Shown here one piece after another: positions 31,004 to 40,301 of a stretch of DNA of 64,000 nt; positions within the stretch are counted from its first letter, which is position 1; each line of letters starts with the position of its first letter. The stretch is from Sphingomonas kyeonggiensis. Its GTDB lineage: Bacteria; Pseudomonadota; Alphaproteobacteria; Sphingomonadales; Sphingomonadaceae. The notes under the pieces were generated by a model. The model saw nothing but the letters and a program-made list of their open reading frames with translations, was not told the DNA's origin and did not search any database. Position numbers and translations under genes: made by a program. The DNA lies in the NCBI RefSeq assembly GCF_014204495.1, contig NZ_JACHLN010000001.1, positions 744,001 to 808,000 on the forward strand, in the 5' to 3' direction.

Positions 31004-33487
31004 TCAAACGTCCGGCAGCACCTGGTCGGCAAGCCCCCAGCCCCGCAGCGCACGCCCGGTGGCACGCGCCAGCAGCTCGGCACTGTCCCGGATCGAGAAA
31101 TGCCTGGGGCTGTCGATGTCGCGCAGCTCGCTCCACGTCACCGGCGCCGCCACCGGCGCGCCTTCGCGGGCGCGGGCGACATAGGGAAGCACGGCGGTGC
31201 TGCCGCGCTGGTTGCGCAGGTAATCGATGAAGATCCGGCCCTTGCGGCTCGCTTTCTTGAGGTTGGCGGTGAAGCGCTCGGGCTCCGCCTCCGCCAGCGC
31301 GCGGGAGAAGCGCTCGCAGAAGCTCTTCGCCGCGGGCCATTCGGCTTCAGGGGTCAGCGGCACCACGACATGCACCCCCTTGCCTCCGGAGAGCAGCGGC
31401 CAGCTGGTCAGCCCGAGCTCGGCGAGATGCTCCTTGATGTCCGCCGCCGCCTTCTTCACGTCCTCGAAGCCCAGCCCCTCGTCGGGATCGAGGTCGAACA
31501 CCAGCCGGTCGGGCTTCTCGACATCGGCGACCAGGCTGCCCCAGCCGTGGAACTCGATCGTCCCCATCTGGACGCAGGCCAGGATCCCGTCGACATCGCC
31601 CAGATAGAGATAGGGTTCGACCGAGCCGTCCTTCTCGCGGATGTCGACATGGTGGACATGCTCGCCGAAGCTGCCGGCGTCGTGCTTCTGGAAGAAGCAT
31701 TGCCGCGCCCGGCCCTGCGGACAGCGCACCAGGCTGATCGGGCGATTGGCGAGCCAGGGCAGGGTGATCGGCGCGGTGGCGAGATAATAGTCGGCCAGGT
31801 CGCCCTTGGTGAGATCGTCGCCGGGGAAGATCACCCGCTCGCGGCTGCTGATCTTCACGGCGGAGACGGGCGATTCGGGTAGCTTGGCGGGCCTCTCCGC
31901 CACCACGTCCTTCACCTTCTTGTCCTCGCGCAGGCCGATGAAGCTCGCATGGCGCACGACATTCTCGGCGGTGAATTCGGCAAAGGCGATCTCGGCGACC
32001 AGCTTGGGCTTCACCCAATGCGCGCCGCGCGCTTCGGCTTTCGGCACCGCGGCGGCCGGCTTGTCGGCGGCGATGCTGTCGAGCCGTTCGCGCAGCGCGT
32101 GCAGCGTGTCGGTGCTGAACCCGGTGCCGACCTTGCCGGCATAGACCAGCCCGTCCGGCCCGTTCAGCCCGAGCAGCAGCGAGCGGAAGCCGCGTCCCTT
32201 CGCGCTCGACGGCAGCCAGCCGAGGATGACGAACTCCTGGCGGCGGATGCACTTGGTCTTGAGCCAGGCCTTGGTGCGCGTGCCGCGATAGGGCGCGTCG
32301 GCGCGCTTGGAGACGACGCCCTCATAGCCTTCGCGACACATCGTCTCGAACAGCTTCTCGCCGCTCCCCAGCACATGCTCGGAAAACTGGATACGCGCAT
32401 CCGCCCCCGCCAGCAGCGCGCGCAGCCGTTCCTTGCGGGCGAGCTGGGGCAGCCCGGCCAGGTCCTCGCCATCCGCCTCGATCAGGTCGAAGGCGAACAT
32501 CACCAGCCCCTCCCCGCCGTTGGACAAGGCTTCCTGGAGCGAGGAGAAATCGGGTTTCCCGTCCTTGAGCGCGACGATCTCGCCATCGATCAGCGCCGGG
32601 CCGGGCAGGCTGGCCGCGGCTTCGGCGATGCCGGGGAAGCGATCGGTCCAGTCGAGCCCGGTGCGGGTGTAGATCCTCGGGCCCTTGTCGCCGAGGCTCA
32701 GCAGCGCGCGATAGCCGTCATATTTCACCTCGTGCAGCCACTGGTTGCCCGCCGGCACGGTGTCGACCAGCGTGGCGAGCTGGGGCTTGCGGAATGCGGG
32801 ATTCTTGCCCTTGCCGTCACCCCGGCGAACGCCGGGGTCTCGTGCGCTGGCGCCAGCCGCCTGAGATCCCGGCGTTCGCCGGGATGACGGTTTGGAGGGG
32901 GCCTTCTTCCCCTCCGCGATCTCCTGCATCGTCCGCCCGGTCTTCACGCTGGTCAGCCCGGTCTCGACCAGAGCGTCGGTGGCGCCGGCATATTGGTCGT
33001 CGATCTTGCGGAGCAGCCAGTTCTCGTTCTTCTCGCGGCCGCGCGGCTTGAGGCGGATCAGCAGCCACTCGCCCCGCATCCGCTCGCCGTCGAGGGTGAA
33101 GTGGAGATGGCCCTTCTCCAGGTCCTTTTCGCTCTTGCCCTTGATCGGTGCCCAGGTCCCGTCGTCCCACAGCATCACCGTGCCGCCGCCATATTCGCCC
33201 TTGGGGATCACGCCTTCGAAATCGGCATAAGAAAGCGGATGGTCCTCGGTGCGCACCGCCAGCCGCTTCTCGTCCGGATCGAGGCTCGGCCCGCGCGTCA
33301 CCGCCCAGCTCTTGAGCACGCCGTCGATCTCCAGCCGGAAATCCCAATGCAGGCGTGTCGCGTCGTGCTTCTGGACGATGAAGCGATGGCCCTTGCCCTT
33401 GGCGACCTTGCCCGCCGGCTCCGCAGTCTTCGCGAAGTCGCGCTTGGAATTGTATCTGGCGAGGGGGTCAGTCTTGTCGGCAGCCAT
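31004..33487 (-). CDS. ligD: ATP-dependent DNA ligase D (PE-Lig-Pol)
   Basis: LigD repairs double-strand breaks with Ku by trimming, filling and sealing ends. The 827-residue product has the order 3'-phosphoesterase (about 15-170, with FIVQKHDATRLHWDFRLE), ligase (about 235-535, nucleophile Lys255 in HEVKYDGYR) and polymerase/primase (about 545-827). Residues about 200-225, between PE and ligase, are encoded by a palindromic repeat element that stays in frame. The ATG at 33487 follows GAGGTAGAT; an open extension to 33529 is itself repeat-derived. It lies downstream of ku in the same direction. Confidence 0.95.
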   Translation of the reverse strand: MAADKTDPLARYNSKRDFAKTAEPAGKVAKGKGHRFIVQKHDATRLHWDFRLEIDGVLKSWAVTRGPSLDPDEKRLAVRTEDHPLSYADFEGVIPKGEYGGGTVMLWDDGTWAPIKGKSEKDLEKGHLHFTLDGERMRGEWLLIRLKPRGREKNENWLLRKIDDQYAGATDALVETGLTSVKTGRTMQEIAEGKKAPSKPSSRRTPGSQAAGASARDPGVRRGDGKGKNPAFRKPQLATLVDTVPAGNQWLHEVKYDGYRALLSLGDKGPRIYTRTGLDWTDRFPGIAEAAASLPGPALIDGEIVALKDGKPDFSSLQEALSNGGEGLVMFAFDLIEADGEDLAGLPQLARKERLRALLAGADARIQFSEHVLGSGEKLFETMCREGYEGVVSKRADAPYRGTRTKAWLKTKCIRRQEFVILGWLPSSAKGRGFRSLLLGLNGPDGLVYAGKVGTGFSTDTLHALRERLDSIAADKPAAAVPKAEARGAHWVKPKLVAEIAFAEFTAENVVRHASFIGLREDKKVKDVVAERPAKLPESPVSAVKISSRERVIFPGDDLTKGDLADYYLATAPITLPWLANRPISLVRCPQGRARQCFFQKHDAGSFGEHVHHVDIREKDGSVEPYLYLGDVDGILACVQMGTIEFHGWGSLVADVEKPDRLVFDLDPDEGLGFEDVKKAAADIKEHLAELGLTSWPLLSGGKGVHVVVPLTPEAEWPAAKSFCERFSRALAEAEPERFTANLKKASRKGRIFIDYLRNQRGSTAVLPYVARAREGAPVAAPVTWSELRDIDSPRHFSIRDSAELLARATGRALRGWGLADQVLPDV
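32814..32890. repeat. Palindromic element 3, translated inside ligD
   Basis: Arms 32814-32841 and 32863-32890 (28 bases each) are inverted copies with two mismatches. They share the GTCA-CCCCGGC..GCCGGGG build of the intergenic elements in this window, but this copy lies within the ligD reading frame and is read through as about 26 residues (SSRRTPGSQ ... DPGVRRGDG) in the linker between the phosphoesterase and ligase domains. Confidence 0.85.
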
Positions 33488-33495
33488 ATCTACCT

Positions 33496-33576
33496 CGTCA
33501 TCCCCGCGCAGCCGGGGATCCAGAGCCAAGAGCGTCGCGCGAATTACCCTGGATCCCCGCCTGCGCGGGGATGACG
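33496..33576. repeat. Palindromic element 4, between ku and ligD
   Basis: Arms 33496-33523 and 33549-33576 (28 bases each) are inverted copies with one mismatch. The element fills the gap between the ku stop and the ligD start and ends eight bases before the ligD ATG, so its hairpin could influence ligD translation or act between the two genes. Confidence 0.85.
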
Positions 33577-33589
33577 GGAAGGAGGACCG

Positions 33590-34447
33590 TCACGCCCGCT
33601 TCTTCGCCGGGGCCTTGGCTGCCGGCTTGGCCTTCGCCGGCGCCCGGGTCTTCGCCTCGGGCTTCTCCAGCGACTTCTTGAGCGCCGCCATCAGGTCGAC
33701 CACGTTCGAGCCGCTGCTCTCCTTGCCGTCGCCCGCATCCTCGATGATCTTCCTGCCCTTCGCCTTCTGCTTGCGCGCGATCAGGTCGCGGAGCGCATCG
33801 ACATAGCGGTCGTGGAATTTCTTCGGATCGAACGCCGCGACCTTCTTCTCGATCAGGCTCTCCGCAAGCCCGAGCAGCTCGGGATCGGGCGCGTCATCGG
33901 GGATGTCGCGGAAATAGCCCTGCGCCTTGTTGACCTCATCGGCATAGCGCAGCGTCTCGAGCACCATGCCGCGCCCGCACGGCTTGAGGCTGACGACATA
34001 TTCCCGCCCGCGCATCGCCAGCTGGCCCAGCCCCACCTTGCGGGTGCGCCGCAGCGCCTCGCGCAGCACGATGAACGCTTCCTCGGCCAGGTCGTCCGCC
34101 GGCACGACGAAATAGGGGCGTTCGTAATAGAGCACGTCGATCTCGTCGGCGTCGACGAACTGGGTGAGCTCGAGCGTCTTCTTCGATTCGAGCTTCACCG
34201 CATCGATCTCGTCCTGCTCGAGCAGGACATATTCGCCCTTCTCGACCTCGAACCCCTTCACGATCTCCTCGGGCTCGACCGCGCCGACACCGGGGGCGAC
34301 CTTCTCATATTTGATGCGCTTGCCGCTCGGCTCGTGGATCTGGTGGAAGCTGATCTGCGCGCCCGATTTGGTCGCGGTGTAGATCTCAACCGGGATCGAC
34401 ACGAGCGCCAGCCGTATCTGTCCCTGCCAATAGGCGCGCGCCGCCAT
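33590..34447 (-). CDS. ku: Ku protein, non-homologous end joining
   Basis: Bacterial Ku binds DNA ends as a homodimer and recruits LigD. The 285-residue product begins [20 protein letters not shown], then has the Ku core ([20 protein letters not shown] shown at its start) and ends in a Lys/Ala/Pro-rich tail ([14 protein letters not shown]) that can bind DNA. The ATG at 34447 has GAGGAGAG upstream. It precedes ligD in one leftward unit, separated by a palindromic element, and is divergent from pdxH. Confidence 0.95.
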   Translation of the reverse strand: MAARAYWQGQIRLALVSIPVEIYTATKSGAQISFHQIHEPSGKRIKYEKVAPGVGAVEPEEIVKGFEVEKGEYVLLEQDEIDAVKLESKKTLELTQFVDADEIDVLYYERPYFVVPADDLAEEAFIVLREALRRTRKVGLGQLAMRGREYVVSLKPCGRGMVLETLRYADEVNKAQGYFRDIPDDAPDPELLGLAESLIEKKVAAFDPKKFHDRYVDALRDLIARKQKAKGRKIIEDAGDGKESSGSNVVDLMAALKKSLEKPEAKTRAPAKAKPAAKAPAKKRA

Positions 34448-34537
34448 CTCGCTCTCCTCGTTGCGAAGCCGATTCAATGTGCCAGCAAAGGAGTCGTTCC
34501 TCGACAGCTATTCGGCGGAAGCGTAGAGCCCCGGGCC

Positions 34538-35116
34538 ATGAGCACCGATCCGTTCGAACTGTTCGACAGCTGGTACCGGGAAGCGCGGGAGAGCGAGCCC
34601 AACGACTCCAACGCGATGACGCTGGCAACCGTGAGCGCGGACGGCCAGCCTTCCGCCCGCATCGTCCTGTTGAAGGGCCATGGGCCGGACGGTTTCGTCT
34701 TCTACACCAACCGCGAGAGCCGCAAGGCGCAGGAGCTGCACGAAGGCGCGAAGGTCGCCCTGCTCTTCCACTGGAAGTCGCTGCGCCGCCAGATCCGCAT
34801 CGAGGGCGGTGTCAGCTTCGCCACCGATGCCGAGAGCGATGCCTATTTCGCCAGCCGCGCGCGCGACTCCCAGCTCGGCGCCTGGGCATCGGACCAGTCC
34901 CACCCGCTCGACAGCCGCGAGACGTTCGAAGCCCGTTTCGAGGAAGTGAAGGCGCGGTTCGCGGGCCAGGACGTGCCCCGCCCGCCGCATTGGGGCGGCT
35001 ACCGCGTCACTCCGACGCGAATCGAGTTCTGGCAGGACCGTGCCCACCGCCTGCATGAGCGCCGGCTGTTCACCCGCGCCGGCGCCGGCTGGTCCGAGGG
35101 CCTGCTATATCCATGA
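34538..35116 (+). CDS. pdxH: Pyridoxine/pyridoxamine 5'-phosphate oxidase
   Basis: PdxH oxidises PNP or PMP to pyridoxal phosphate with FMN. The 192-residue product has the FMN-binding segments [20 protein letters not shown] and [17 protein letters not shown], and the C-terminal [16 protein letters not shown] signature. The ATG at 34538 was chosen because it starts the family sequence (MSTDPFELF); the frame is open upstream only across the antisense of ku. It is followed at short distance by the cation efflux gene. Confidence 0.95.
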   Translation: MSTDPFELFDSWYREARESEPNDSNAMTLATVSADGQPSARIVLLKGHGPDGFVFYTNRESRKAQELHEGAKVALLFHWKSLRRQIRIEGGVSFATDAESDAYFASRARDSQLGAWASDQSHPLDSRETFEARFEEVKARFAGQDVPRPPHWGGYRVTPTRIEFWQDRAHRLHERRLFTRAGAGWSEGLLYP

Positions 35117-35126
35117 GCTCCTGGCG

Positions 35127-36038
35127 ATGAACAACCTCGCCCGCCGCGCCGCGCTCGCCAGCGTCTGCTCCGCAATCCTGCTGGGCGCGCTCAAGGCATG
35201 GGCCGCCTGGACGACCGGGTCGGTCGCCGTGCTCGCCAGCCTGGCGGATTCGGTGCTCGACCTGTTCGCCTCGCTGGTGACGCTGGGTGGCGTCCATTGG
35301 GCCTCGCAGCCGGCCGACGAGAATCATCGCTTCGGCCATGGCAAGGCCGAGGCACTGGCCGCGCTGTTCCAGGTCGTGGTCATCGCCATCTCGGCGCTCG
35401 CCATCCTGATCCGGGCGATCGAGCGGCTGCAGACCGGCGATGTCTCCGCCTCGCCCGAATCGGGCATCGTCGTCAGCATGATCGCGATCGTCGTCACGCT
35501 CGCGCTCACCCGCTACCAGCAGCATGTGATCGACCAGACCGGCTCGATCGCGATCGGCGCCGACCGCATCCACTATACCTCGGACCTGATGCTCAACGCC
35601 GCGGTGATCGCCGCGCTCGCGCTCGATGCCTGGGGCCTGCGCGGCGCGGACCCGGTGTTCGGCATCGCCATCGCCTTCTGGCTGCTGTTCGGCGCCTGGC
35701 GTGCTTCGGAGGCTGCGATCGACCAGCTGATGGACAAGGAATGGCCCGAGGAGCGCCGCCGCGCCTTTGTCGAGGTTGCCGCGCGCAATCCTGCGCTCAA
35801 GAGCCTGCACGACCTGCGCACCCGCTCCAGCGGCAATCGCGACTTCGTCCAGTTCCACATCTCGATGAACCCGGCGATGACGATCCTCCAGGCGCATGAC
35901 GTGGTCGAGGCGCTGGAGACGGAGCTGGGCGCGGCCTTTCCGGGCACCGAGATCCTGATCCATGTCGACCCGGACGGCCATGTCGACGAACCCGAAAACC
36001 CGATGACCGAAGCCAATTTGTTGAAGGACGCCGAGTGA
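35127..36038 (+). CDS. Cation diffusion facilitator (FieF-like)
   Basis: CDF proteins export divalent metals such as Zn or Fe against protons. The 303-residue product has six membrane segments and the metal-site motifs ASLADSVLDLFAS (Asp pair, segment 2) and HFGHGKAEALA-type loop HRFGHGKAEALAAL, and in segment 5 HYTSDLMLNAAV. A cytoplasmic C-terminal domain follows (about 210-300). The ATG at 35127 lies ten bases after pdxH. Its stop overlaps the phzF-family start (GTGA). Confidence 0.9.
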   Translation: MNNLARRAALASVCSAILLGALKAWAAWTTGSVAVLASLADSVLDLFASLVTLGGVHWASQPADENHRFGHGKAEALAALFQVVVIAISALAILIRAIERLQTGDVSASPESGIVVSMIAIVVTLALTRYQQHVIDQTGSIAIGADRIHYTSDLMLNAAVIAALALDAWGLRGADPVFGIAIAFWLLFGAWRASEAAIDQLMDKEWPEERRRAFVEVAARNPALKSLHDLRTRSSGNRDFVQFHISMNPAMTILQAHDVVEALETELGAAFPGTEILIHVDPDGHVDEPENPMTEANLLKDAE

Positions 36039-36838
36039 CCCTGCCTTTCGCCCAGATCGATGCCTTTGCCGACCGTCCCTTCACCGGCAACCAGGCCGCG
36101 GTGATGCCGCTGGAGGCCTGGCTGCCCGACGAGACGCTCCTGGCGATCGCGGCGGAGAACAACCTTGCCGAGACGGCGTTCATCATTCCCGATGCGAGCG
36201 GCGAGGCCGATTTCGAGCTGCGCTGGTTCACGCCCGCCGTCGAAGTCGCGCTGTGCGGCCATGCCACGCTGGCGAGCGGCCATTTCGTGCTGTCGGCCGA
36301 TCCGGCGCGCGAGGGCGTGACCTTCCGCACCCGCAAGGCCGGCATCCTCGAAGTGCGCCGCGACGGCGATGCCTATGCGATGGCGCTGCCCGCCTATCCG
36401 CCCGAGCCCGCCGAGGTGCCCGGCCTGCTCGAGGCGCTGGGCGTCGGCATCGGCGAGACGCTGCGCCATCCCAATGGCTATGACCTGACCGTGCTGGAAA
36501 GCGCCGAGGCGGTGCGCGCCCTCAAGCCCGATTTCCGCAAGCTCGCCGCGATCGGCGACACGCTCAACATCGTCACCGCGCCGGGCACCGATACCGACGT
36601 GGTCAGCCGTGTCTTCGCGCCGGCGGCGGGGATCGACGAGGATCCGGTCACCGGCTCGGCCCATTCGGTGCTGACGCCCTATTGGGCGAAGCGCCTCGGC
36701 CGCGACACGTTCAGCGCCTATCAGGCCTCGGCGCGCGGCGGCCACATCGCCTGCGGGCTTGCCGGCGACCGGGTGATCCTGGGCGGCAAGTGCGTGACGG
36801 TGATCGTCGGCGCGTTCGCGCTCGAGGGCGCCGGCTAG
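36035..36838 (+). CDS. PhzF family isomerase-like protein
   Basis: The 267-residue protein has the PhzF/DapF-like two-lobed fold: FAQIDAFADRPFTGNQAAV at the start with the conserved FTGNPxAV-type loop, ELRWFTPAVEVALCGHATLA in the first lobe, and DEDPVTGSAHSVL in the second. Members isomerise small acids; the substrate here is unknown. The GTG start overlaps the CDF stop as GTGA, so the two are coupled. It converges on yjdM. Confidence 0.86.
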   Translation: MTLPFAQIDAFADRPFTGNQAAVMPLEAWLPDETLLAIAAENNLAETAFIIPDASGEADFELRWFTPAVEVALCGHATLASGHFVLSADPAREGVTFRTRKAGILEVRRDGDAYAMALPAYPPEPAEVPGLLEALGVGIGETLRHPNGYDLTVLESAEAVRALKPDFRKLAAIGDTLNIVTAPGTDTDVVSRVFAPAAGIDEDPVTGSAHSVLTPYWAKRLGRDTFSAYQASARGGHIACGLAGDRVILGGKCVTVIVGAFALEGAG

Positions 36839-36841
36839 GGC

Positions 36842-37144
36842 CTAGCGCTTGCGCACGAACTCGGCGCGCAGGACGAGGCCCTTGATGCCTTCGTACTTGC
36901 AGTCGATCTCCTGCGCGTCGCCGGTCAGTCGGATCGACTTGATCAGCGTGCCGCGCTTGAGCGTCTGCCCGGCGCCCTTGACGGTCAGGTCCTTGATCAG
37001 CGTGACCTGATCGCCATCTTGCAGCAGGTTGCCGACCGAATCGCGGACTTCGACCGTCTCGGCGGCGCCGGCTTTTGCGGCGGCCTCGGCGGCGGGGATC
37101 CACTCCCCGCTCGCCTCGTCGTAGATATAGGCGTCGTCGCTCAC
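36842..37144 (-). CDS. yjdM: YjdM/PhnA-like protein lacking the zinc ribbon cysteines
   Basis: The C-terminal two thirds match the PhnA/YjdM domain (DSVGNLLQDGDQVTLIKDL, VKGAGQTLKRGTLIKSI). Despite the old name it has no shown role in phosphonate use. In E. coli YjdM the first 30 residues form a CxxC..CxxC zinc ribbon; here that part is YIYDEASGEWIPAAEAAAKA with no cysteine. The GTG at 37144 overlaps the pgi stop (GTGA). Function is unknown. Confidence 0.78.
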   Translation of the reverse strand: MSDDAYIYDEASGEWIPAAEAAAKAGAAETVEVRDSVGNLLQDGDQVTLIKDLTVKGAGQTLKRGTLIKSIRLTGDAQEIDCKYEGIKGLVLRAEFVRKR

Positions 37145-38634
37145 TTGAAGGCCCTTGCGATCAGGGCGTCGGTCGAGGGATCGAATCCCTCCCCACCCGC
37201 GCCCGCCGCCTTGGCCATTTCCTTGCCCAGCTCGACACCGAACTGGTCGAACGCGTTGATGCCGAGCAACACCGCATTCACGAAGGTGCGCTGCTCATAG
37301 AATGCCAGGACCGCACCCAGCGTACGCGGATCGACGGTGTCGAGCAGCAGCGTCGCCGAGGGGCGATCGCCCGGATAGTCGCGTGCCAGGTCGTCATTCT
37401 TGCGACCGGCCATCAGCGCCGCGCCCTGGGCGAACATGTTGAGCAGCAGCTGGCGGTGATGCTCTTCCGCGAGGCCGTCGCCCGGCTCGATCGATCCGAT
37501 GAACTCGAGCGGCACCAGCCGCGTGCCCTGGTGGAGCAGCTGGAAAACCGCATGCTGGGCATCGGTGCCAACGCCACCCCAGGTGATCGGCGCGGTCGGA
37601 TAGGTCACCGGCTCGCCCTCGGCGGTCACGCGCTTGCCGTTCGATTCCATCTCGAGCTGCTGGAGATAGCTCGGCAGCAGCGCGAGACGCTCGTCATAGG
37701 CGAAGGTGGCACGCGTCTCGCAGCCGCGGACCTGCGTGTAATAGAGGTCGGCAAAGGCGGCGAGGACCGGCGCATTCGCCTCGAACGGGGCGAGGCGGAA
37801 GTGGCGGTCCATCTCGGCCGCGCCTTCGAGCAGTTCCTCGAACGCATCCCAGCCCAGCGCCAGCGCCGCCGGGAAGCCGATCGACGACCAGAGCGAATAG
37901 CGCCCGCCAACGGATTCGTTGAAGGGCAGCACGCGGGTCTCGTCGATGCCGAACGCAATCGCTTTTTCCGGCGCCGCGGTGAGCGCCACAAGCTTGCCGT
38001 ACGGATCGGCGACGCCGCCCTGCATCAGCCACGAGATCGCGCTCTCGGCGTTGAGCATCGTCTCGGTGGTGGTGAAGGTCTTCGAGGCGATCGCGATCAG
38101 CGTGGTAGCCGGATCGAAGCGATCGAGCGCGGTCTCCAGCGCCACGCCGTCGACGTTCGAGACCACCGCCACTTCATACCGATCGGCGTCGCGGCCGAGC
38201 GCGTCGACCAGCAGGTCCGGACCCAGCGCCGAGCCGCCGATGCCGATATGGATGATGCTGCGCACCGGGCCAAACGCCTCGGCCTCGATCGCGTCGATCA
38301 GCGCGCGCATGCGGGCGTGATAGGCCTGGGCGCGGGCGACGCTGTCGGGCGAGCCTTCGCCGCGCTCGGCGGTGTGCTCTACGGCGCGGCCTTCGGTGAC
38401 GTTGATCTTCTCGCCGGCGAACAGCGCGTCACGCTTGGCGACCAGGCCCATGTCGGCGGCGATCTTCGAGAAGGCGGCGATCAGCTCGGGCGTCAGGTGC
38501 GTCTTCGACCAGTCGAAGTGGATGCCGGCGACGTCGGCGGAAAGCTTGGCGACACGATCGGCGTCGCGCGCGAACAGCTCGGTCAGCGTCGAGGCTTCGA
38601 GCGATTTAACGGCGGACCAGTCGGGCAAGCTCAT
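37141..38634 (-). CDS. pgi: Glucose-6-phosphate isomerase
   Basis: Pgi interconverts glucose-6-phosphate and fructose-6-phosphate in glycolysis and gluconeogenesis. Conserved segments include IIHIGIGGSALGPDLLVDAL, SKTFTTTETMLNA, and the second signature GGRYSLWSSIGFPAALALG. Length is 497 residues from the ATG at 38634, which has GGAG at good distance; the ATG two codons earlier touches it. The yjdM gene follows with overlap. It is divergent from lepB. Confidence 0.95.
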   Translation of the reverse strand: MSLPDWSAVKSLEASTLTELFARDADRVAKLSADVAGIHFDWSKTHLTPELIAAFSKIAADMGLVAKRDALFAGEKINVTEGRAVEHTAERGEGSPDSVARAQAYHARMRALIDAIEAEAFGPVRSIIHIGIGGSALGPDLLVDALGRDADRYEVAVVSNVDGVALETALDRFDPATTLIAIASKTFTTTETMLNAESAISWLMQGGVADPYGKLVALTAAPEKAIAFGIDETRVLPFNESVGGRYSLWSSIGFPAALALGWDAFEELLEGAAEMDRHFRLAPFEANAPVLAAFADLYYTQVRGCETRATFAYDERLALLPSYLQQLEMESNGKRVTAEGEPVTYPTAPITWGGVGTDAQHAVFQLLHQGTRLVPLEFIGSIEPGDGLAEEHHRQLLLNMFAQGAALMAGRKNDDLARDYPGDRPSATLLLDTVDPRTLGAVLAFYEQRTFVNAVLLGINAFDQFGVELGKEMAKAAGAGGEGFDPSTDALIARAFK

Positions 38635-38739
38635 GTTCATCTCCAATTGCGACAAGCTGCCCCTATCGTCCCATTCTCTCCACCGCCACTCCATTCATCG
38701 GCTTGACCTCACCGCCCGGCCCAAGCAGAGCAGCACCCC

Positions 38740-39597
38740 ATGGAAAACACGCCTGCCGATTCCCTCGACGACAAGCCCGCCACCCCCGCCAAGGCGGCCG
38801 TGGAGGACAAGCCCAAGAACGAGTGGAAGGAGCTTGGCGTCTTCCTCGTCAAGCTGGCGCTTATCGTGTTCGTGGTGCGCAGCTTCATCTTCTCGCCCTT
38901 CTCGATCCCGTCGGAATCGATGATGCCGCGGCTGCTGATCGGCGACTATCTGTTCATCACCAAGTGGAACTACGGCTATTCCAAGCACTCGTTGCCGTGG
39001 AGCCTGCCGCTGATCCCGGGCCGCATCTTCCCCGGAACGCCTTCGCGCGGCGACGTGGTGGTGTTCAAGGCGCCGGGCCATAATGGCGAGGACTGGATCA
39101 AGCGCGTCGTCGGCCTGCCGGGCGACAGCGTCCAGGTGGTCAACGGCCAGGTGATCCTGAACGGCAAGGCGGTGCCCAAGCAGAAGGTCGCCGATCTCGA
39201 GCTGCCGATCACGCCGAACTTCACCAACTGCCCCACCCTGTTCCAGAGCGTGAGCGCCAAGGGCGACGCGGTCTGCAAGCTGCCGCGCTTCCGCGAGACG
39301 CTGCCGGGCGGCAAGAGCTATGACGTGCTCGACCAGGGGCTGACCCCGCAGGACAATACCGAGGTCTATCATGTGCCCGCCGGCCATGTGTTCCTGATGG
39401 GCGACAATCGCGACAATTCGACCGACAGCCGCTTCTCGCAGCCGCCCGAGGGCCAGGGCATCTCCTATGTCCCGCTCGAGAATATCGAGGGCAAGGCGGT
39501 GCTGAGCTTCTGGTCGACCGACGGCAGCGCCAACTGGTTCCTGCCTTGGACCTGGTTCACCGCCGCGCGCTGGAGCCGCATCGGGGAAGGCTTTTGA
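38740..39597 (+). CDS. lepB: Signal peptidase I
   Basis: LepB cuts signal peptides from exported proteins at the outer face of the inner membrane. One membrane segment (about 28-50) is followed by the catalytic SIPSESMMPR with Ser60 and KRVVGLPGDSVQV with Lys121, then the late GHVFLMGDNRDNSTDSR box. At 285 residues it is typical. It is the first gene of lepB-rnc-era, a common order in alphaproteobacteria, and its stop overlaps the TTG start of rnc. Confidence 0.95.
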   Translation: MENTPADSLDDKPATPAKAAVEDKPKNEWKELGVFLVKLALIVFVVRSFIFSPFSIPSESMMPRLLIGDYLFITKWNYGYSKHSLPWSLPLIPGRIFPGTPSRGDVVVFKAPGHNGEDWIKRVVGLPGDSVQVVNGQVILNGKAVPKQKVADLELPITPNFTNCPTLFQSVSAKGDAVCKLPRFRETLPGGKSYDVLDQGLTPQDNTEVYHVPAGHVFLMGDNRDNSTDSRFSQPPEGQGISYVPLENIEGKAVLSFWSTDGSANWFLPWTWFTAARWSRIGEGF

Positions 39598-40265
39598 GCG
39601 CTCCCGACCTCGGGGAGTGGATCGCGAAGACTTTCGGCCAGCGCCCTTCTGACCTGGCCCCCTATCAGCGCGCGCTGACGCATGGCAGCCAGGCGGCGGA
39701 GAATTACGAGCGGCTCGAGTTCCTGGGCGACCGGGTGCTCGGCCTTGCCATCGCCGAATGGCTGTACGAGCGCTTCGCCAGCGAACCCGAGGGCGCGTTG
39801 TCGCGGCGGCTCAACGCGCTGGTGACGGGGGCGATGTGCGCCGATGTCGCGCGCGAAGTCGGCGTGCCGGTGCTTCTCCGCCTCGGCAAGCAGGCGCGCG
39901 GCGATGGCGCTGCGGACAGCGACAATGTGCTGGGCGACGCGATGGAGGCGCTGATCGGCGCGCTCTATCTCGAATTCGGCTTCGCGCCGGCGCGCGACTT
40001 CGTCCGCAAGGCCTGGGCCAGGCATATCGACGCGCACGCCAGCGCGCCGCGGCATCCCAAGTCGGCGCTGCAGGAATGGGCCGCCGCAAACAATCGCCGC
40101 CCGCCCGAATATGTGGTGACCGACCGCTCGGGCCCCAACCACGCACCTCGCTTCACGGTGAAGGTGTCGATCGGCAGCTTCGCCGACGCCGAGGCCCAGG
40201 GCACGAGCAAGCAGGACGCGGAAACCGCGGCCGCGGCGGCACTGCTGGCGAAGCTCAAGGCTTGA
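39594..40265 (+). CDS. rnc: Ribonuclease III
   Basis: RNase III cleaves double-stranded RNA, including rRNA precursors. The 223-residue product has the signature NYERLEFLGDRVLGLAIAEW, the metal-binding DAMEALIGALYLEFG, and a C-terminal dsRNA-binding domain (about 155-222). The start is TTG at 39594, overlapping the lepB stop as TTGA with GGGGAAGG upstream; no ATG is near the conserved N-terminus. It lies between lepB and era, as usual. Confidence 0.94.
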   Translation: MSAPDLGEWIAKTFGQRPSDLAPYQRALTHGSQAAENYERLEFLGDRVLGLAIAEWLYERFASEPEGALSRRLNALVTGAMCADVAREVGVPVLLRLGKQARGDGAADSDNVLGDAMEALIGALYLEFGFAPARDFVRKAWARHIDAHASAPRHPKSALQEWAAANNRRPPEYVVTDRSGPNHAPRFTVKVSIGSFADAEAQGTSKQDAETAAAAALLAKLKA

Positions 40266-40301
40266 TCTCCCCTGCACAAGGCAGGCGCATTGGAAAACGA
40301 T

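Noticed and set aside
33812..34537. Upstream extension of pdxH
   Set aside because: It is antisense to ku, and the PdxH family start lies at 34538.
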